Shown in pieces: positions 24,327-35,517 of a DNA stretch of 64,000 nucleotides (position 1 is the stretch's first letter; every line of letters begins with the position of its first letter). The notes beneath the pieces are model-generated. The model saw only the letters and a list, made by a program, of their open reading frames with translations. It was not told the origin of the DNA and made no database searches. The DNA lies in NCBI GenBank assembly GCA_021232515.1, contig JAJPOQ010000002.1, positions 1 through 64,000 on the forward strand, given 5' to 3'. The position numbers were made by a program, and so were the translations under genes. This DNA comes from Lentisphaeraceae bacterium. Its GTDB lineage: Bacteria; Verrucomicrobiota; Lentisphaeria; Lentisphaerales; Lentisphaeraceae.

Positions 24327-24350
24327 AAAGGCCCGCCGAAGCGAGCCTTT
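24327..24350 (-). terminator. groEL terminator
   Basis: Ten-base-pair stem AAAGGCTCGC/GCGGGCCTTT (one G-U) closed by a TTCG tetraloop, reading on the minus strand, 27 bases after the groEL stop. It is followed by TTGCGTTTTG rather than a clean T run. Confidence 0.8.
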
Positions 24351-24376
24351 TCTAAGAATTATGTATCTCTAAAAGA

Positions 24377-26026
<1,650 letters not shown>

Positions 26027-26042
26027 TTATAATGTCCCGATA

Positions 26043-26336
26043 TTATTTTTTGATAATTGCAAGAATTTCTGTTTGAGCGAAGATTTTGTACTCTTGCCCG
26101 TCAACTTTAACTTCAGTACCACCGTACTTAGAAGTAAGAACTGTATCACCAGCAGCAACGTGGAATTCGATTTTGTTGCCGTCTTTATCAACACCACCAG
26201 TACCTAGAGTAACTACTTTAGATTCCATTGGCTTTTCTTTGGCAGAATCTGGTAGAAGAATCCCACCAATTTCTTGTACCTCAGACTCAATCGCTTCAAC
26301 TAGAACACGATCCCCTAAAGGCTGAATACTACTCAT
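26043..26336 (-). CDS. groES: Co-chaperonin GroES (Hsp10)
   Basis: Product of 97 residues with the typical [13 protein letters not shown] start, the mobile loop ([15 protein letters not shown], about 22-36) and the closing [16 protein letters not shown]...ILAII. It caps the GroEL ring. A GGAG ribosome site precedes the ATG. No CIRCE operator (TTAGCACTC-N9-GAGTGCTAA) is seen upstream, so the classical HrcA control is not evident here. Confidence 0.98.
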   Translation of the reverse strand: MSSIQPLGDRVLVEAIESEVQEIGGILLPDSAKEKPMESKVVTLGTGGVDKDGNKIEFHVAAGDTVLTSKYGGTEVKVDGQEYKIFAQTEILAIIKK

Positions 26337-26365
26337 ATTATTATTCTCCGTTTGTGGTTTTTAAA

Positions 26366-26390
26366 AAACACCCCGGCACCGGCCGGGGAA
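26366..26390 (-). terminator. Terminator between dnaK and groES
   Basis: Minus strand: CCCCGGC, four bases, GCCGGGG, then TGTTTTTT. A perfect 7-bp GC stem placed directly before groES, so it should end or attenuate dnaK transcripts and let groESL be expressed separately. Confidence 0.75.
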
Positions 26391-26405
26391 ATTCATTTCA
26401 GTAAA

Positions 26406-28331
26406 TTATTTCTTCTCGTCGTCGACCATGTCGAAGTCAGCATCGATAACATCATCTTCTGCAGCTTTTTCTTCGCCAGCAGCGCCTGCTTCAGGAGCTG
26501 GGCCAGCGCCTGGTGCTGCACCTTCTGGACCTGCACCAGCAGCTTGGAAGTGCTGATAAAGTTCAGGAAGCTTAGCTTCAAGTTCTGCAGTTAGAGAAGC
26601 GATTTTCTCGTAATCATTTGCAGTTAGGGCTTCTTTAACTTGAGTCATAAGAGCTTCAACTGGCTCTTTAGCCTCAGCTGGAACTTTCTCACCGTGCTCA
26701 GTAAGCTGCTTCTCTACTTCGTAAACCATAGAGTCTGCTTTATTTTTGATTTCGATATTTTCTTTTTGCTTCTTATCTGCGTCAGCATTTGCTTCTGCAT
26801 CTTTAACCATTTTCTCGATCTCAGCTTCACTTAGGCCTGAATCTGGCTGGATAGTAATCTTCTGCTCTTTACCTGTGTTCATATCTTTAGCAGATACGTT
26901 TAGGATACCGTTGGCATCTAGGTCAAAAGTAACTGTGATCTTTGGAATACCACGAGGTGAAGGCTGGATACCGTCTAGACGGAAGTCACCAATCTTCTTA
27001 TTTTGCTGAGCCATAGGACGCTCACCTTGGTAAACTTGGATATCAACAGCAGTCTGGTTGTCAGCAGCAGTTGAGAAAGTTTCTTCCTTACGAGTAGGAA
27101 TAGTAGTGTTACGCTCGATAAGAGCAGTAAGAACACCACCTTGAGTTTCGATACCAAGAGTAAGTGGCGTTACGTCAAGAAGAAGTACGTCATTTACATC
27201 ACCAGTAAGAACACCACCCTGAATAGCAGCACCAAGTGCAACTACTTCGTCCGGGTTAACGCCTTTGTGAGGCTCTTTACCGAATAGTTCTTTAACAGCT
27301 TCAGCAACTTTAGGCATACGAGTCTGACCACCAACCATGATGATCTCGTTGATTTCGCCAGCGCTGTAGTTTGCATCTTTAAGACAGTTTCTAACAGGTT
27401 CAAGAGAACGCGATACTAGAGAGTCAGTAAGTTGCTCAAGTTTTGCACGAGTTAGGCTAACCTGTAAATGTTTAGGGCCAGTTGCGTCTGCAGTGATGAA
27501 CGGCAGGTTGATCTCAGATGCCTGACTTGTAGAAAGTTCACACTTAGCTTTTTCTGCAGCTTCTTTAAGACGCTGAAGAGCCATAGGGTCATCTTTAAGA
27601 TTTACGTTGTTTTCGCTTTTGAATTCGTCAACAAGCCACTGGATGATTGCTTCGTCGAAGTCATCGCCACCAAGGTGAGTGTCACCGTTAGTTGCTTTTA
27701 CTTCGAATACACCGTCACCAAGTTCTAGTGCAGATACGTCGAAAGTACCGCCACCAAGGTCATATACACAGATATGCTGGTCGCTCTTTTTGTCCATACC
27801 GTAAGCAAGTGATGCTGCAGTTGGTTCATTGATGATACGTTTAACTTCTAGACCAGCGATACGACCGGCATCTTTAGTTGCCTGACGCTGTGAGTCATTG
27901 AAGTAAGCAGGAACTGTGATTACAGCTTCAGTGATAGTTTCACCTAGGTAAGCTTCTGCATCAGCTTTTAGTTTCTGAAGAACTTTAGCTGAGATCTCTG
28001 GTGGAGAGTAAACTTTACCTTCAACTTCGATGTGAGCATCGCCGTTAGCTGCTTTAACAATACCGTAAGGAACAAGATCAGTCTCATGCTTAACTTCATC
28101 GAACTTACGTCCCATGAAACGCTTAGCTGAGAAAATTGTGCTTGTTGGGTTTGTTACTGCCTGACGTTTAGCAGTTTGACCAACTAGTAGTTCTCCACTC
28201 TTAGCGAATGCAACTACTGAAGGTGTAGTTCTGTGACCTTCTGCATTTGGAATAACAGTGGCTTCACCACCTTCCATTACGGCCATACAAGAGTTTGTAG
28301 TACCGAGGTCTATACCTAATATCTTACCCAT
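26406..28331 (-). CDS. dnaK: Chaperone DnaK (Hsp70)
   Basis: Product of 641 residues. The N-terminal ATPase carries [29 protein letters not shown], the phosphate loop [10 protein letters not shown] and [10 protein letters not shown]; the substrate-binding domain starts near 385 ([16 protein letters not shown]), and the helical lid ends in a Gly/Ala/Pro/Glu-rich linker with [16 protein letters not shown], a typical DnaK tail. It works with DnaJ and GrpE, which are not in this window. The start follows a TTGGAG ribosome site. Confidence 0.98.
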   Translation of the reverse strand: MGKILGIDLGTTNSCMAVMEGGEATVIPNAEGHRTTPSVVAFAKSGELLVGQTAKRQAVTNPTSTIFSAKRFMGRKFDEVKHETDLVPYGIVKAANGDAHIEVEGKVYSPPEISAKVLQKLKADAEAYLGETITEAVITVPAYFNDSQRQATKDAGRIAGLEVKRIINEPTAASLAYGMDKKSDQHICVYDLGGGTFDVSALELGDGVFEVKATNGDTHLGGDDFDEAIIQWLVDEFKSENNVNLKDDPMALQRLKEAAEKAKCELSTSQASEINLPFITADATGPKHLQVSLTRAKLEQLTDSLVSRSLEPVRNCLKDANYSAGEINEIIMVGGQTRMPKVAEAVKELFGKEPHKGVNPDEVVALGAAIQGGVLTGDVNDVLLLDVTPLTLGIETQGGVLTALIERNTTIPTRKEETFSTAADNQTAVDIQVYQGERPMAQQNKKIGDFRLDGIQPSPRGIPKITVTFDLDANGILNVSAKDMNTGKEQKITIQPDSGLSEAEIEKMVKDAEANADADKKQKENIEIKNKADSMVYEVEKQLTEHGEKVPAEAKEPVEALMTQVKEALTANDYEKIASLTAELEAKLPELYQHFQAAGAGPEGAAPGAGPAPEAGAAGEEKAAEDDVIDADFDMVDDEKK

Positions 28332-28790
28332 GATAAATATTCTCCAATTTTAAATTTAAATCATTTCTTGCCTGCAGTATAAGCAGCCGAGCAACCAAAA
28401 TCGCCACATAAGACATAAGTCATTGGTTTATAAAACAATAAAATTTTAAATAATCTTCACAGGCAACATTACTGTCACACTATGCCCACTTTCTTTTGGG
28501 CGCGCTGGCCCACTGTGCCACTTTGGCGCACTCAGAAACTTCCGAAGAAACTAAGCACAAAAGCAGCACGACCTGAGCTCGTTATCTATTACACCAACAC
28601 AAGCAGCACTGTATCCATCTATTTATCCAAATAGTTCTCTCTTTGTTGTTAGTAATGCTTCTCCTAAAAAGTATTAAGTTTCACATTCTTAACACAGCTT
28701 TAAATGGTCTTTTAATGAGTGTTTTAACGATGGCATATATAATGCGAAATCGTGTAGTAACGAAACTTTTGCTACTTTAGGAAAACAAAA
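28332..28790. other. Divergent intergenic region upstream of dnaK and radical SAM gene
   Basis: No ORF. On the minus strand TATACT (forward 28376-28381) could be a -10 box for dnaK without a good -35. A cluster of short GC-rich hairpins around GCCCA...TGGGC and GTGCC...GGC lies at about 28485-28530. On the plus strand TATAAT at 28738-28743 is a possible -10 for the radical SAM gene. Confidence 0.4.
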
Positions 28791-30026
28791 ATGGATATAG
28801 ACTCTCCAGAGGCTTTTCAATCTTGGCTTGATGAACTCATGAGTAAGGGACATTTAAAACGAGACGTATTTAAAAAAATCTGTCACATTTTAAAGTTAAA
28901 CAAAAAAAACACCTCGTGGTACAGCAAGTTTGACTGGTTCCATTTAATGCCAACTTATTTAAATCTGCAATTTGTCGAGGGTTCATGTAACGCAAATTGC
29001 CGTATGTGCTCAGCTGGTAAAGGTATACCCTTAAGTTGGATGACTGCAGAACAGGTCGCAAGTATCCTAGACCACGCACCTACTGTTAGTTCAGTCACAT
29101 TAAGCTCGGGAAATAGTGAGCCCACTCTAAACCCTGAAATGATCAATATTCTCGACCTCTTTGCAAAGAGACATATAACCGTTGACTTTTATAGTAATGC
29201 TCTATCTCTCAGCAAAGAATTAAGTGATTCCATTTTAGAAACAGAAACTGTAAATGTTATAAACTTTTCATTAGATGCTGCGACACACAAAACATATGCA
29301 AAAATTAGAAGAAGTAATTTTGCGCAAGTTCTAGAAAACATTAATTATCTTGTTGAAAGAAAAAAAGTTTTAGGAAAAGAGTATCCTAATATCTCTGTTT
29401 CCATGGTAGAAATGCACGACAATATTCAAGAGCTTCCTGAACTAGTCGACTATGCAGCTTCTATAGGAGCATTTCGAGTCTATGTCGAATCTCTCCTTCA
29501 TGAAGATGAACTTCTTAGAGGTTTAAAAAATCAATCTGCTCTACAAAACCCAAACTATAAAGAATTCATTTCTGAAGCTCAAGAACGCGCGCTCAAACAC
29601 GGCATACATCTACAACTGCCTCCAAAGCTGAGGATTAGTTCTATTTCTACCAAGAATACTATAGATGCTCCCAAACAATCAGAAATTTCAACTAAGCCTA
29701 TTAATACTGATGGAAGTAGGAATCTAAATTCGTCGCCTACTCCGTTAAATCAAAACCTTCCCAAAAAATGTGGTTGGATAAATGGATTATGGGTAAATAT
29801 AAATGGTTCGATGGGGCTCTGTTGTGTAAATCAAGAACCGAAACTTGGCAATATTTATGACGCTCCATTAAGAGAAAATAAAGCTTACTTGGAAATTAAA
29901 CAGTTACTTGACCAAGGGAAAGTATTCCCCTCATGTATGAAAGTTCTCAATACTTGTGGTTACCTTTCAGAAAATAAAGAAGCTGGTGTCGATGTAAAAA
30001 AATGGATAGTGACTGAGAAAGTCTAA
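28791..30026 (+). CDS. Radical SAM protein with C-terminal SPASM-like cysteines
   Basis: Product of 411 residues. Radical SAM cluster motif CNANCRMC (CxxxCxxC, about residues 67-74) sits in a barrel that includes SSGNSEPTLNPE and NFSLDAAT. A low-complexity Ser/Thr/Asn-rich linker (about 285-322) separates it from a C-terminal region with cysteines in CGW, CCVNQ, SCMK and TCGY, as in SPASM-type enzymes that bind extra Fe-S clusters. Such enzymes modify peptides or make cofactors. No peptide precursor gene is seen next to it, so the substrate is unknown. It stands alone. Confidence 0.75.
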   Translation: MDIDSPEAFQSWLDELMSKGHLKRDVFKKICHILKLNKKNTSWYSKFDWFHLMPTYLNLQFVEGSCNANCRMCSAGKGIPLSWMTAEQVASILDHAPTVSSVTLSSGNSEPTLNPEMINILDLFAKRHITVDFYSNALSLSKELSDSILETETVNVINFSLDAATHKTYAKIRRSNFAQVLENINYLVERKKVLGKEYPNISVSMVEMHDNIQELPELVDYAASIGAFRVYVESLLHEDELLRGLKNQSALQNPNYKEFISEAQERALKHGIHLQLPPKLRISSISTKNTIDAPKQSEISTKPINTDGSRNLNSSPTPLNQNLPKKCGWINGLWVNINGSMGLCCVNQEPKLGNIYDAPLRENKAYLEIKQLLDQGKVFPSCMKVLNTCGYLSENKEAGVDVKKWIVTEKV

Positions 30027-30227
30027 AACAGAACCTCTATACTCAACTCATTTATACTTCCCAACCTTTATGCAAAGGCTAATCAAAACATCCTATATCG
30101 TCATACTCTCAACTATTAATCCACACGATTGCCTTTCATAACTTCAATAACAACAATCAGCTTACGATTAATTCTACGAATAAAGGCTACAAAACTGCTT
30201 TTATAAAGGTTGGTAACACATAAAAAT

Positions 30228-30257
30228 AAATTAGTCGCCTGCAAAGGCGACTAATTT
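30228..30257. terminator. Bidirectional terminator between radical SAM gene and fliK
   Basis: Perfect 12-bp stem AAATTAGTCGCC/GGCGACTAATTT with 6-base loop, A run on one side and T run on the other. A second hairpin (TACATCAA/TTGATGTA, 30258-30282) and a third (CCTGT/ACAGG, about 30284-30299) follow directly before the fliK stop. Confidence 0.85.
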
Positions 30258-30302
30258 TACATCAACCCCGTCGATTGATGTAGCCTGTGCTAGAACAGGA
30301 TA

Positions 30303-32144
30303 CTAAGAAGCGTTAAATGACTGTAGCCAAGTGCTTATTTCGGCTAAATCTGCTAGGTAGTCTCCTGGAAGTTTCACTGGATCTTTCTGGCGTTTTTCTT
30401 CCATTTGATCTTCAAATGGATTTTTACCAGATTCATCTCCATCGCCAAAATCAAAACCAAGGTCGACATCATCAAAACCAAGCGCTTTAAGATCTTCACT
30501 AAGCTCTTGACGAATGCTGATTAATTCTGCTCGGACATTCTGGTTTAAACTAGATAGGTTTAGAGAAAGCTTGGCGCCAGTTACTTCTGCGGCAACTTTC
30601 ATCTCCCCTAAACCTGGAGTTTGAAGTGTCAGGTTAGTCGATTTTACATTTGTCGCTTTAAGAAAGCGGTCGAGTTTATCAACTATCTGTTTCGCTAAGT
30701 TTGAACCATTCATTTTTTCAATAAACGCCAATTTATTCTTAACGTTCACCTGCTTATTCGAAAACTCACTAACTGGTATTTCTGAGCTTTCATTTTTATT
30801 GACGATACTCTTAAGCTTTTTGAGGAAATTAAGAGGTTGAGACTTTTCTTTGGCCGAAGACTTATCCTCTGTACCACTTTTGTTGTCTGAAAGTTGTTGG
30901 TCTATTTCTTTTTCTAAAGCATTCTTAGCGTGTAAAGAAGGAGCCTGAGCACCCTTAGTAGCTTGCTGAGAATTTAAGTTTGTATTCTTTTTCGCAGCTT
31001 CACTTTGAAGTAACTCTTTACCATCTGCATTGTGGAACTTGCTTTCTACAGTCATATTTTTGACTGACTTCATTACATTTTTCTGAACATCCGACATTTC
31101 AGCTTTAGGAAGTTTATCCTGTAAATCGGCAACCTTCACTTTGCCTTCTCCCATTGCAGCTGGAGCAAACTTCTTCTGTCCTTCAACAACTGGTGTTTTC
31201 ACATCTACTGGTTTCGTTTTCTCTGATTTTGCTGAAAGGTCAACAGCTTTAAAGTCTGCATCGGCCTCTTGCTGTACTGGTTGAGACTTTGATTGTACTG
31301 CTACATCTTTAGCTTGAACCTCAGGTTTTACTTCGGTCACAATTTTCGATGATGGCACCTCTTTCGTAACGACTGCCTTTGACTTTTCTGTTGAGACTAC
31401 TTGAGCTGAATTCACAACAGCTTTTTCTAGCTTTCCTGTATCATCGGCTACAGTATTCTCCTTATCAAATAAAGCCGCTAGACCTTTTGAGTCATTTCCT
31501 GAAAGAACTTCATCCAACTTTTCTGCTATATCAGCTACATCTCCAACACTTATCGCTTTCTTTAAACCTTGTAAAACAGCAACTGCCTTGGTCACTTGAC
31601 CATGCGTTAGTTCTGAAGTCTGTGTGCCTGCGATATTTTTAAGAAGCGAAACAAGTTTATCTACTTTTTTGAGTAACTTACTTAAGACTTCTGGTACTTC
31701 GCCATCGCCTTTAGTACTTTGCTGAATCTGTGCAAATTTTTCAGGTGAGATATTTATGGAATCTAAAAGTAGTTTACGAACGGTCTTTTCAATTTTCTTT
31801 ACATCTTCTGCATCCAACTCGACAACAGCGTCCTCGGTGTTTTCTGAAGACTCATCTTTAACTTTTGATTCTTCTTTAACTGCGTCTTTTTTAGAAACAG
31901 GCTTTTTCTCTGTTTGCTTCACATCACTTGTCTGTACCTGAGTTGCCACTTCTTGTTTAAGAGGTTTTTCGTCATCAGCCAAATACTCTTTAAAATCTTT
32001 TTGCTCAGTTTGATGTGGTTCATTTGAGTGAACTGGATTCGATTCAAAACTCTTTCTGTTCAATGAATCTTTTGAATGGTCAACCTTTGAGTAATTTGCA
32101 TTTTGCTGATTACCAAAGTTGTGAGATAATATTGATAAATTCAT
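30303..32144 (-). CDS. fliK: FliK-like flagellar hook-length control protein
   Basis: Product of 613 residues. The first 480 or so are low-complexity, Lys/Ser/Glu/Val-rich with no fold recognised, as in FliK rulers. The C-terminal part matches the Flg_hook domain: LTLQTPGLGEMKVAAEVTGAKLSLNLSSLNQNVRAELISIRQELSEDLKALGF, the pattern that switches export specificity at FlhB. The start overlaps the stop of the upstream MotE-like gene by one base (TAATG), the gene order known in Bacillus (ylxF/motE-fliK). Other flagellar genes are absent from the window. Confidence 0.7.
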   Translation of the reverse strand: MNLSILSHNFGNQQNANYSKVDHSKDSLNRKSFESNPVHSNEPHQTEQKDFKEYLADDEKPLKQEVATQVQTSDVKQTEKKPVSKKDAVKEESKVKDESSENTEDAVVELDAEDVKKIEKTVRKLLLDSINISPEKFAQIQQSTKGDGEVPEVLSKLLKKVDKLVSLLKNIAGTQTSELTHGQVTKAVAVLQGLKKAISVGDVADIAEKLDEVLSGNDSKGLAALFDKENTVADDTGKLEKAVVNSAQVVSTEKSKAVVTKEVPSSKIVTEVKPEVQAKDVAVQSKSQPVQQEADADFKAVDLSAKSEKTKPVDVKTPVVEGQKKFAPAAMGEGKVKVADLQDKLPKAEMSDVQKNVMKSVKNMTVESKFHNADGKELLQSEAAKKNTNLNSQQATKGAQAPSLHAKNALEKEIDQQLSDNKSGTEDKSSAKEKSQPLNFLKKLKSIVNKNESSEIPVSEFSNKQVNVKNKLAFIEKMNGSNLAKQIVDKLDRFLKATNVKSTNLTLQTPGLGEMKVAAEVTGAKLSLNLSSLNQNVRAELISIRQELSEDLKALGFDDVDLGFDFGDGDESGKNPFEDQMEEKRQKDPVKLPGDYLADLAEISTWLQSFNAS

Positions 32145-32902
32145 TACTCGGTTGCCTCTGGTGCTTGTGGTTCTACTTTTAATTCACGTAATTTTCTGAT
32201 AATTTCATTTGCTTTTCTGCGGAAGTTTATCTTATCGGAAACGCTTAGTTTGTTTCCATCTACTTGAGTAACTTCGATCATTTGAGATAATACTTGGGCT
32301 CGTTTTTCCTTGCTCATTGCATTTAGCAAACGAGACGCTTCATCTATCTCTAAGTCATTGATAATTAACATAGAGGTCAACGGTTGCATAGACTCTAAAG
32401 TGGAAGATATCTTCTTGACTATGTTGGTATCTAAAAGCTTCTTGCTATCAACAAAGGATTGTTTCTGAGCTGCGATTTCTGCTTTTTGTGCTTCGAAGTC
32501 TTTCTTAGCGTCTGCTCGCTCTTTTTTAACAGACTCCAAAACTTCAACTGTTTTCTTTCGACTAGTTTCAGCATTTAGTAATAGAGATTTTACTAGTCCT
32601 TCTTTTTCAACAACTCTTTCTTCTCGACTAATAAGTGTCTGCTCTTTTTCTTTCATTTCTTTGTGTAAGGTTCTCAGGGTTACCTCATCTATTGAGTTTT
32701 CTTGAATAGGTAACTCTGCTGCCTTTAATTCAATTTTCGCCGCTCCGTATGTTTCATCCCTAAACTGAGCATGAGCTTCTAAATCGAAAGGTAACTCGCC
32801 TGTTATATGCGTATATGTTGCAAGAGCTAAACTTAAACTACAAACGGCACTGAGCAGCAGTACTATGAGTAGTAGCATCCTGATTTTTTTTGAATCATCC
32901 AT
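32144..32902 (-). CDS. MotE/YlxF-like membrane coiled-coil protein
   Basis: Product of 252 residues. One N-terminal membrane helix (about 8-28) is followed by a long charged coiled coil (about 65-165), then a short MgtE-N-like helical segment (MQPLTSMLIINDLEIDEASRLLNAMSKEKRAQVLSQM, about 170-208). This is the layout of YlxF/MotE, a chaperone of stator or hook assembly encoded upstream of fliK in many flagellated bacteria. The assignment rests on architecture and gene order rather than on conserved catalytic residues. Confidence 0.6.
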   Translation of the reverse strand: MDDSKKIRMLLLIVLLLSAVCSLSLALATYTHITGELPFDLEAHAQFRDETYGAAKIELKAAELPIQENSIDEVTLRTLHKEMKEKEQTLISREERVVEKEGLVKSLLLNAETSRKKTVEVLESVKKERADAKKDFEAQKAEIAAQKQSFVDSKKLLDTNIVKKISSTLESMQPLTSMLIINDLEIDEASRLLNAMSKEKRAQVLSQMIEVTQVDGNKLSVSDKINFRRKANEIIRKLRELKVEPQAPEATE

Positions 32903-33099
32903 AACTTTGCAGTTCCTAAAAATTTTTCTGTAAATGGTGTTTATGCAAAAAGCTTGCCAATTCTCTTAAGCACTGTTTCTAAGGGCTATAGATGGTCAAG
33001 ATTTCCTACTATGGAATATTTTTCCCTCTGACTTAAGTTTGGGAAGCTGACATTTATAAAGAAGATGTTACTGTTGCCATAATGATCGAAGGAAGCTGA

Positions 33100-33756
33100 A
33101 TGAATAGTAATTTTAAAATCGTTGGTACAGTCTCTAAAGCTGATACTTTATTTGACCTTTTAAAAACCCCTGAAAAGCTAGAGGGATGCGACCTCATCGA
33201 ACTCAGGTTTGATGAACATATGGATAAATTTGAGTGTTTATCTCTTTGCCAAAAGTTACGCAAGTATAAAAAAGTTCTTCTAACTATCAGAACAGACCGT
33301 GAGGGAGGAACTTGGACGATTAATGACAATGACCGTTATGAGTTATTTAAGTTCTTTGAAAAAGATGTCGACATGATTGACATTGAACTAAAAAGTGAAC
33401 TTTTTGCCAAATACAAACGCGAAGATTTCAGCCAAGATCTTACAATCATCTCATCTTTCCACGACTATAAAAACACTCCTAATAATGAAGTTATTGCCAG
33501 GTTGATAGAGCAAGGCAAAAACTGGAACGTCGACATAGTAAAATTAGCCGTCTACACAAACACTGAAGAAGACCTTAACAGACTTGAGTCATTTTTAAAT
33601 ACTAAGTCAATCTGTCTCATTGGCATGGGTAATTTAGGTGTGAAAACTAGAACGGAGTTTACTAAAAAAGGTTCATGCTTAACCTACGGTTACCTAGATG
33701 AATCCGCAGCACCTGGTCAACTATCTGCCAAAGAACTTAGTAGTATATTAAGATAA
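33100..33756 (+). CDS. aroD: 3-dehydroquinate dehydratase, type I
   Basis: Product of 218 residues, the usual type I length. The Schiff-base fold motifs are visible: ELRFD near residue 32, LLTIRTDREGG (about 60-70), catalytic His in ISSFHDY (about 125), Schiff-base Lys in VKLAVYT (about 148), MGNLGVKTR and the closing APGQLSAKEL. It converts 3-dehydroquinate to 3-dehydroshikimate in the shikimate pathway. A GAAGGAAG ribosome site precedes the ATG. It is convergent with phoR, with two bases between stops. Confidence 0.9.
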   Translation: MNSNFKIVGTVSKADTLFDLLKTPEKLEGCDLIELRFDEHMDKFECLSLCQKLRKYKKVLLTIRTDREGGTWTINDNDRYELFKFFEKDVDMIDIELKSELFAKYKREDFSQDLTIISSFHDYKNTPNNEVIARLIEQGKNWNVDIVKLAVYTNTEEDLNRLESFLNTKSICLIGMGNLGVKTRTEFTKKGSCLTYGYLDESAAPGQLSAKELSSILR

Positions 33757-33758
33757 GC

Positions 33759-35516
33759 CTAACTGACTATCTGTGCCTTTGTTGCATAAGGAATAGTAAC
33801 AACAAACTCACAGCCTTCCCCTTCTACTGAGTTCAGTATAACGTTGCCATTGTGAACTCTCAAGATGTGTTTAACAATCGCCAAGCCGAGGCCTGATCCA
33901 CCTGTTTGACGGTCTCGTGATTTATCGACACGATAAAACCTTTCAAATATTTTCTGATGATGTTCTTTAGCCAAACCAGGCCCATTATCTTTTACTCGAA
34001 TCTCTATATTCCCCTGATTTATCTTACTTCGTATCGATACATTTGAGTATTCAGGAGAGTAACGGATTGCATTTTCGATGAGGTTTCTAAGTGATTGCTC
34101 TAATAAACGATGATTTGCGTACATAGCTGGCTTCTTGTAGTACTTAGAGTCTTCTAGTTCTATTTTTAATTGGATATTTTTCTTTTTTGCTTCATAAGAG
34201 CATACATCTATGGCAGCATATATGGTTTCTTCTATTGGTCTCTTTTCAAAGTCTTTCCTTATCAGCACCTCATTTTGTTCAAGTTTTGACAAACTTAAGA
34301 GGTCATCAATTACCATAGACAGTCGAGCTGTGTTCTTTTCTATGATATTTATGAAACGTAGACTACTATCGGGATCATCTGTGCAGTCTTTTAAAGTTTC
34401 CACAAAACCACCAATAATAGAAATGGGTGTCTTTAGTTCGTGAGAAACATTTGCGACAAAATCTTTACGCATGTTTTCTAAACGTCTTAGAGCAGTTATG
34501 TTTTCTATAATCACTAAGGCGCCTGGTTCTTTATTTAACTTTTTAAGCTTGAGCTTAACACAAACTACTTTAAAGGTTTCAACAATATTCTCGACAGCCT
34601 GTTCAAACTCATACTCTTTAATGTATTCGCCAGAATCTAAAAAGTTCTTGGTAACATTATTTAAGTCGGCATTTCGAAATACAGCCATAACGCTTGCACC
34701 AATTGACTCATCTACATCTTTGCTTTGCAAGCTAATCATGTCTAGGGAATGTTGATTACAATTGATGATTACCCTTTCAAAATCTATCGCCAAAACACCT
34801 CGAGGTAGGGTAGAGAAAAAAACCTTCCACTGACCAACATCTTTCCGAAGTTTAAAGTACTCTTTTTTTACTTTTGACGATAGTTTTTCCAAATTCGTAT
34901 AAAGATCAGCTGTCTCAATGGTCTCTAACTCATTTGATCCTAAGTGGTAGTACTCTTTGCGAATATTCTTTAAGTCATCGGTGATTTGACAAATAAACTT
35001 TTCAAACTGAGTGGCAAGACTTTTCGTCAAAATTGATACAAAAAATAGTACAACTATCAAATTTAAAATTAAGCTTGTAATAAAAAATTCAAAAAAAGAG
35101 GATTCATATTTCGTCTTGACCATAACAACATGTGGTTTACCATTGAGTAAAAATGGGGTCCAATAGACTAAGTACTTTCTACCTTTTTCTCTTTGATCTG
35201 TAAGAGAAGAAATACCATTGAGTGATTTTTTAAAAAACTCTACATCTTTTAAAGATGTTCCTGAACCAAACTCGCCATTGTTTAAAACTAACCCCTCTTC
35301 GCTAATTAAAGTTACTTTGAACTTATCATTTATAGAGGAGCTAAAATCTGACTTTGCTAGAACTGTTGAGCAATAGCGAAAAAGATCTGTCTTAATGATG
35401 TTTAAGTTATGTTGGTATGAGCTTTCACCATGACGCCAAGCGACTAAAAACGCTAACGGTACTAAGATATAAAAAATCTTACGAAAAAACCAACTAAACA
35501 GGCTTCTGAGGTGCAT
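33759..35516 (-). CDS. phoR: Phosphate-responsive sensor histidine kinase PhoR
   Basis: Product of 585 residues. Two membrane helices (about 12-28 and 143-165) enclose an outer domain of about 110 residues; a linker and a PAS domain (about 225-335) come next, then HisKA with the phosphorylated His in VANVSHELKTPIS (about 355) and a HATPase domain with N-box NLIENAIRYS, G1 KDNGPGL and G2 GGSGLGLAIV. The assignment as PhoR rests on the position directly after phoB (one base apart) in a pst-phoU cluster. Confidence 0.9.
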   Translation of the reverse strand: MHLRSLFSWFFRKIFYILVPLAFLVAWRHGESSYQHNLNIIKTDLFRYCSTVLAKSDFSSSINDKFKVTLISEEGLVLNNGEFGSGTSLKDVEFFKKSLNGISSLTDQREKGRKYLVYWTPFLLNGKPHVVMVKTKYESSFFEFFITSLILNLIVVLFFVSILTKSLATQFEKFICQITDDLKNIRKEYYHLGSNELETIETADLYTNLEKLSSKVKKEYFKLRKDVGQWKVFFSTLPRGVLAIDFERVIINCNQHSLDMISLQSKDVDESIGASVMAVFRNADLNNVTKNFLDSGEYIKEYEFEQAVENIVETFKVVCVKLKLKKLNKEPGALVIIENITALRRLENMRKDFVANVSHELKTPISIIGGFVETLKDCTDDPDSSLRFINIIEKNTARLSMVIDDLLSLSKLEQNEVLIRKDFEKRPIEETIYAAIDVCSYEAKKKNIQLKIELEDSKYYKKPAMYANHRLLEQSLRNLIENAIRYSPEYSNVSIRSKINQGNIEIRVKDNGPGLAKEHHQKIFERFYRVDKSRDRQTGGSGLGLAIVKHILRVHNGNVILNSVEGEGCEFVVTIPYATKAQIVS

Positions 35517-35517
35517 C

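Noticed and set aside
26337-28790. CIRCE operator for the chaperone genes
   Set aside because: The TTAGCACTC-N9-GAGTGCTAA pattern was not found before dnaK or groES.
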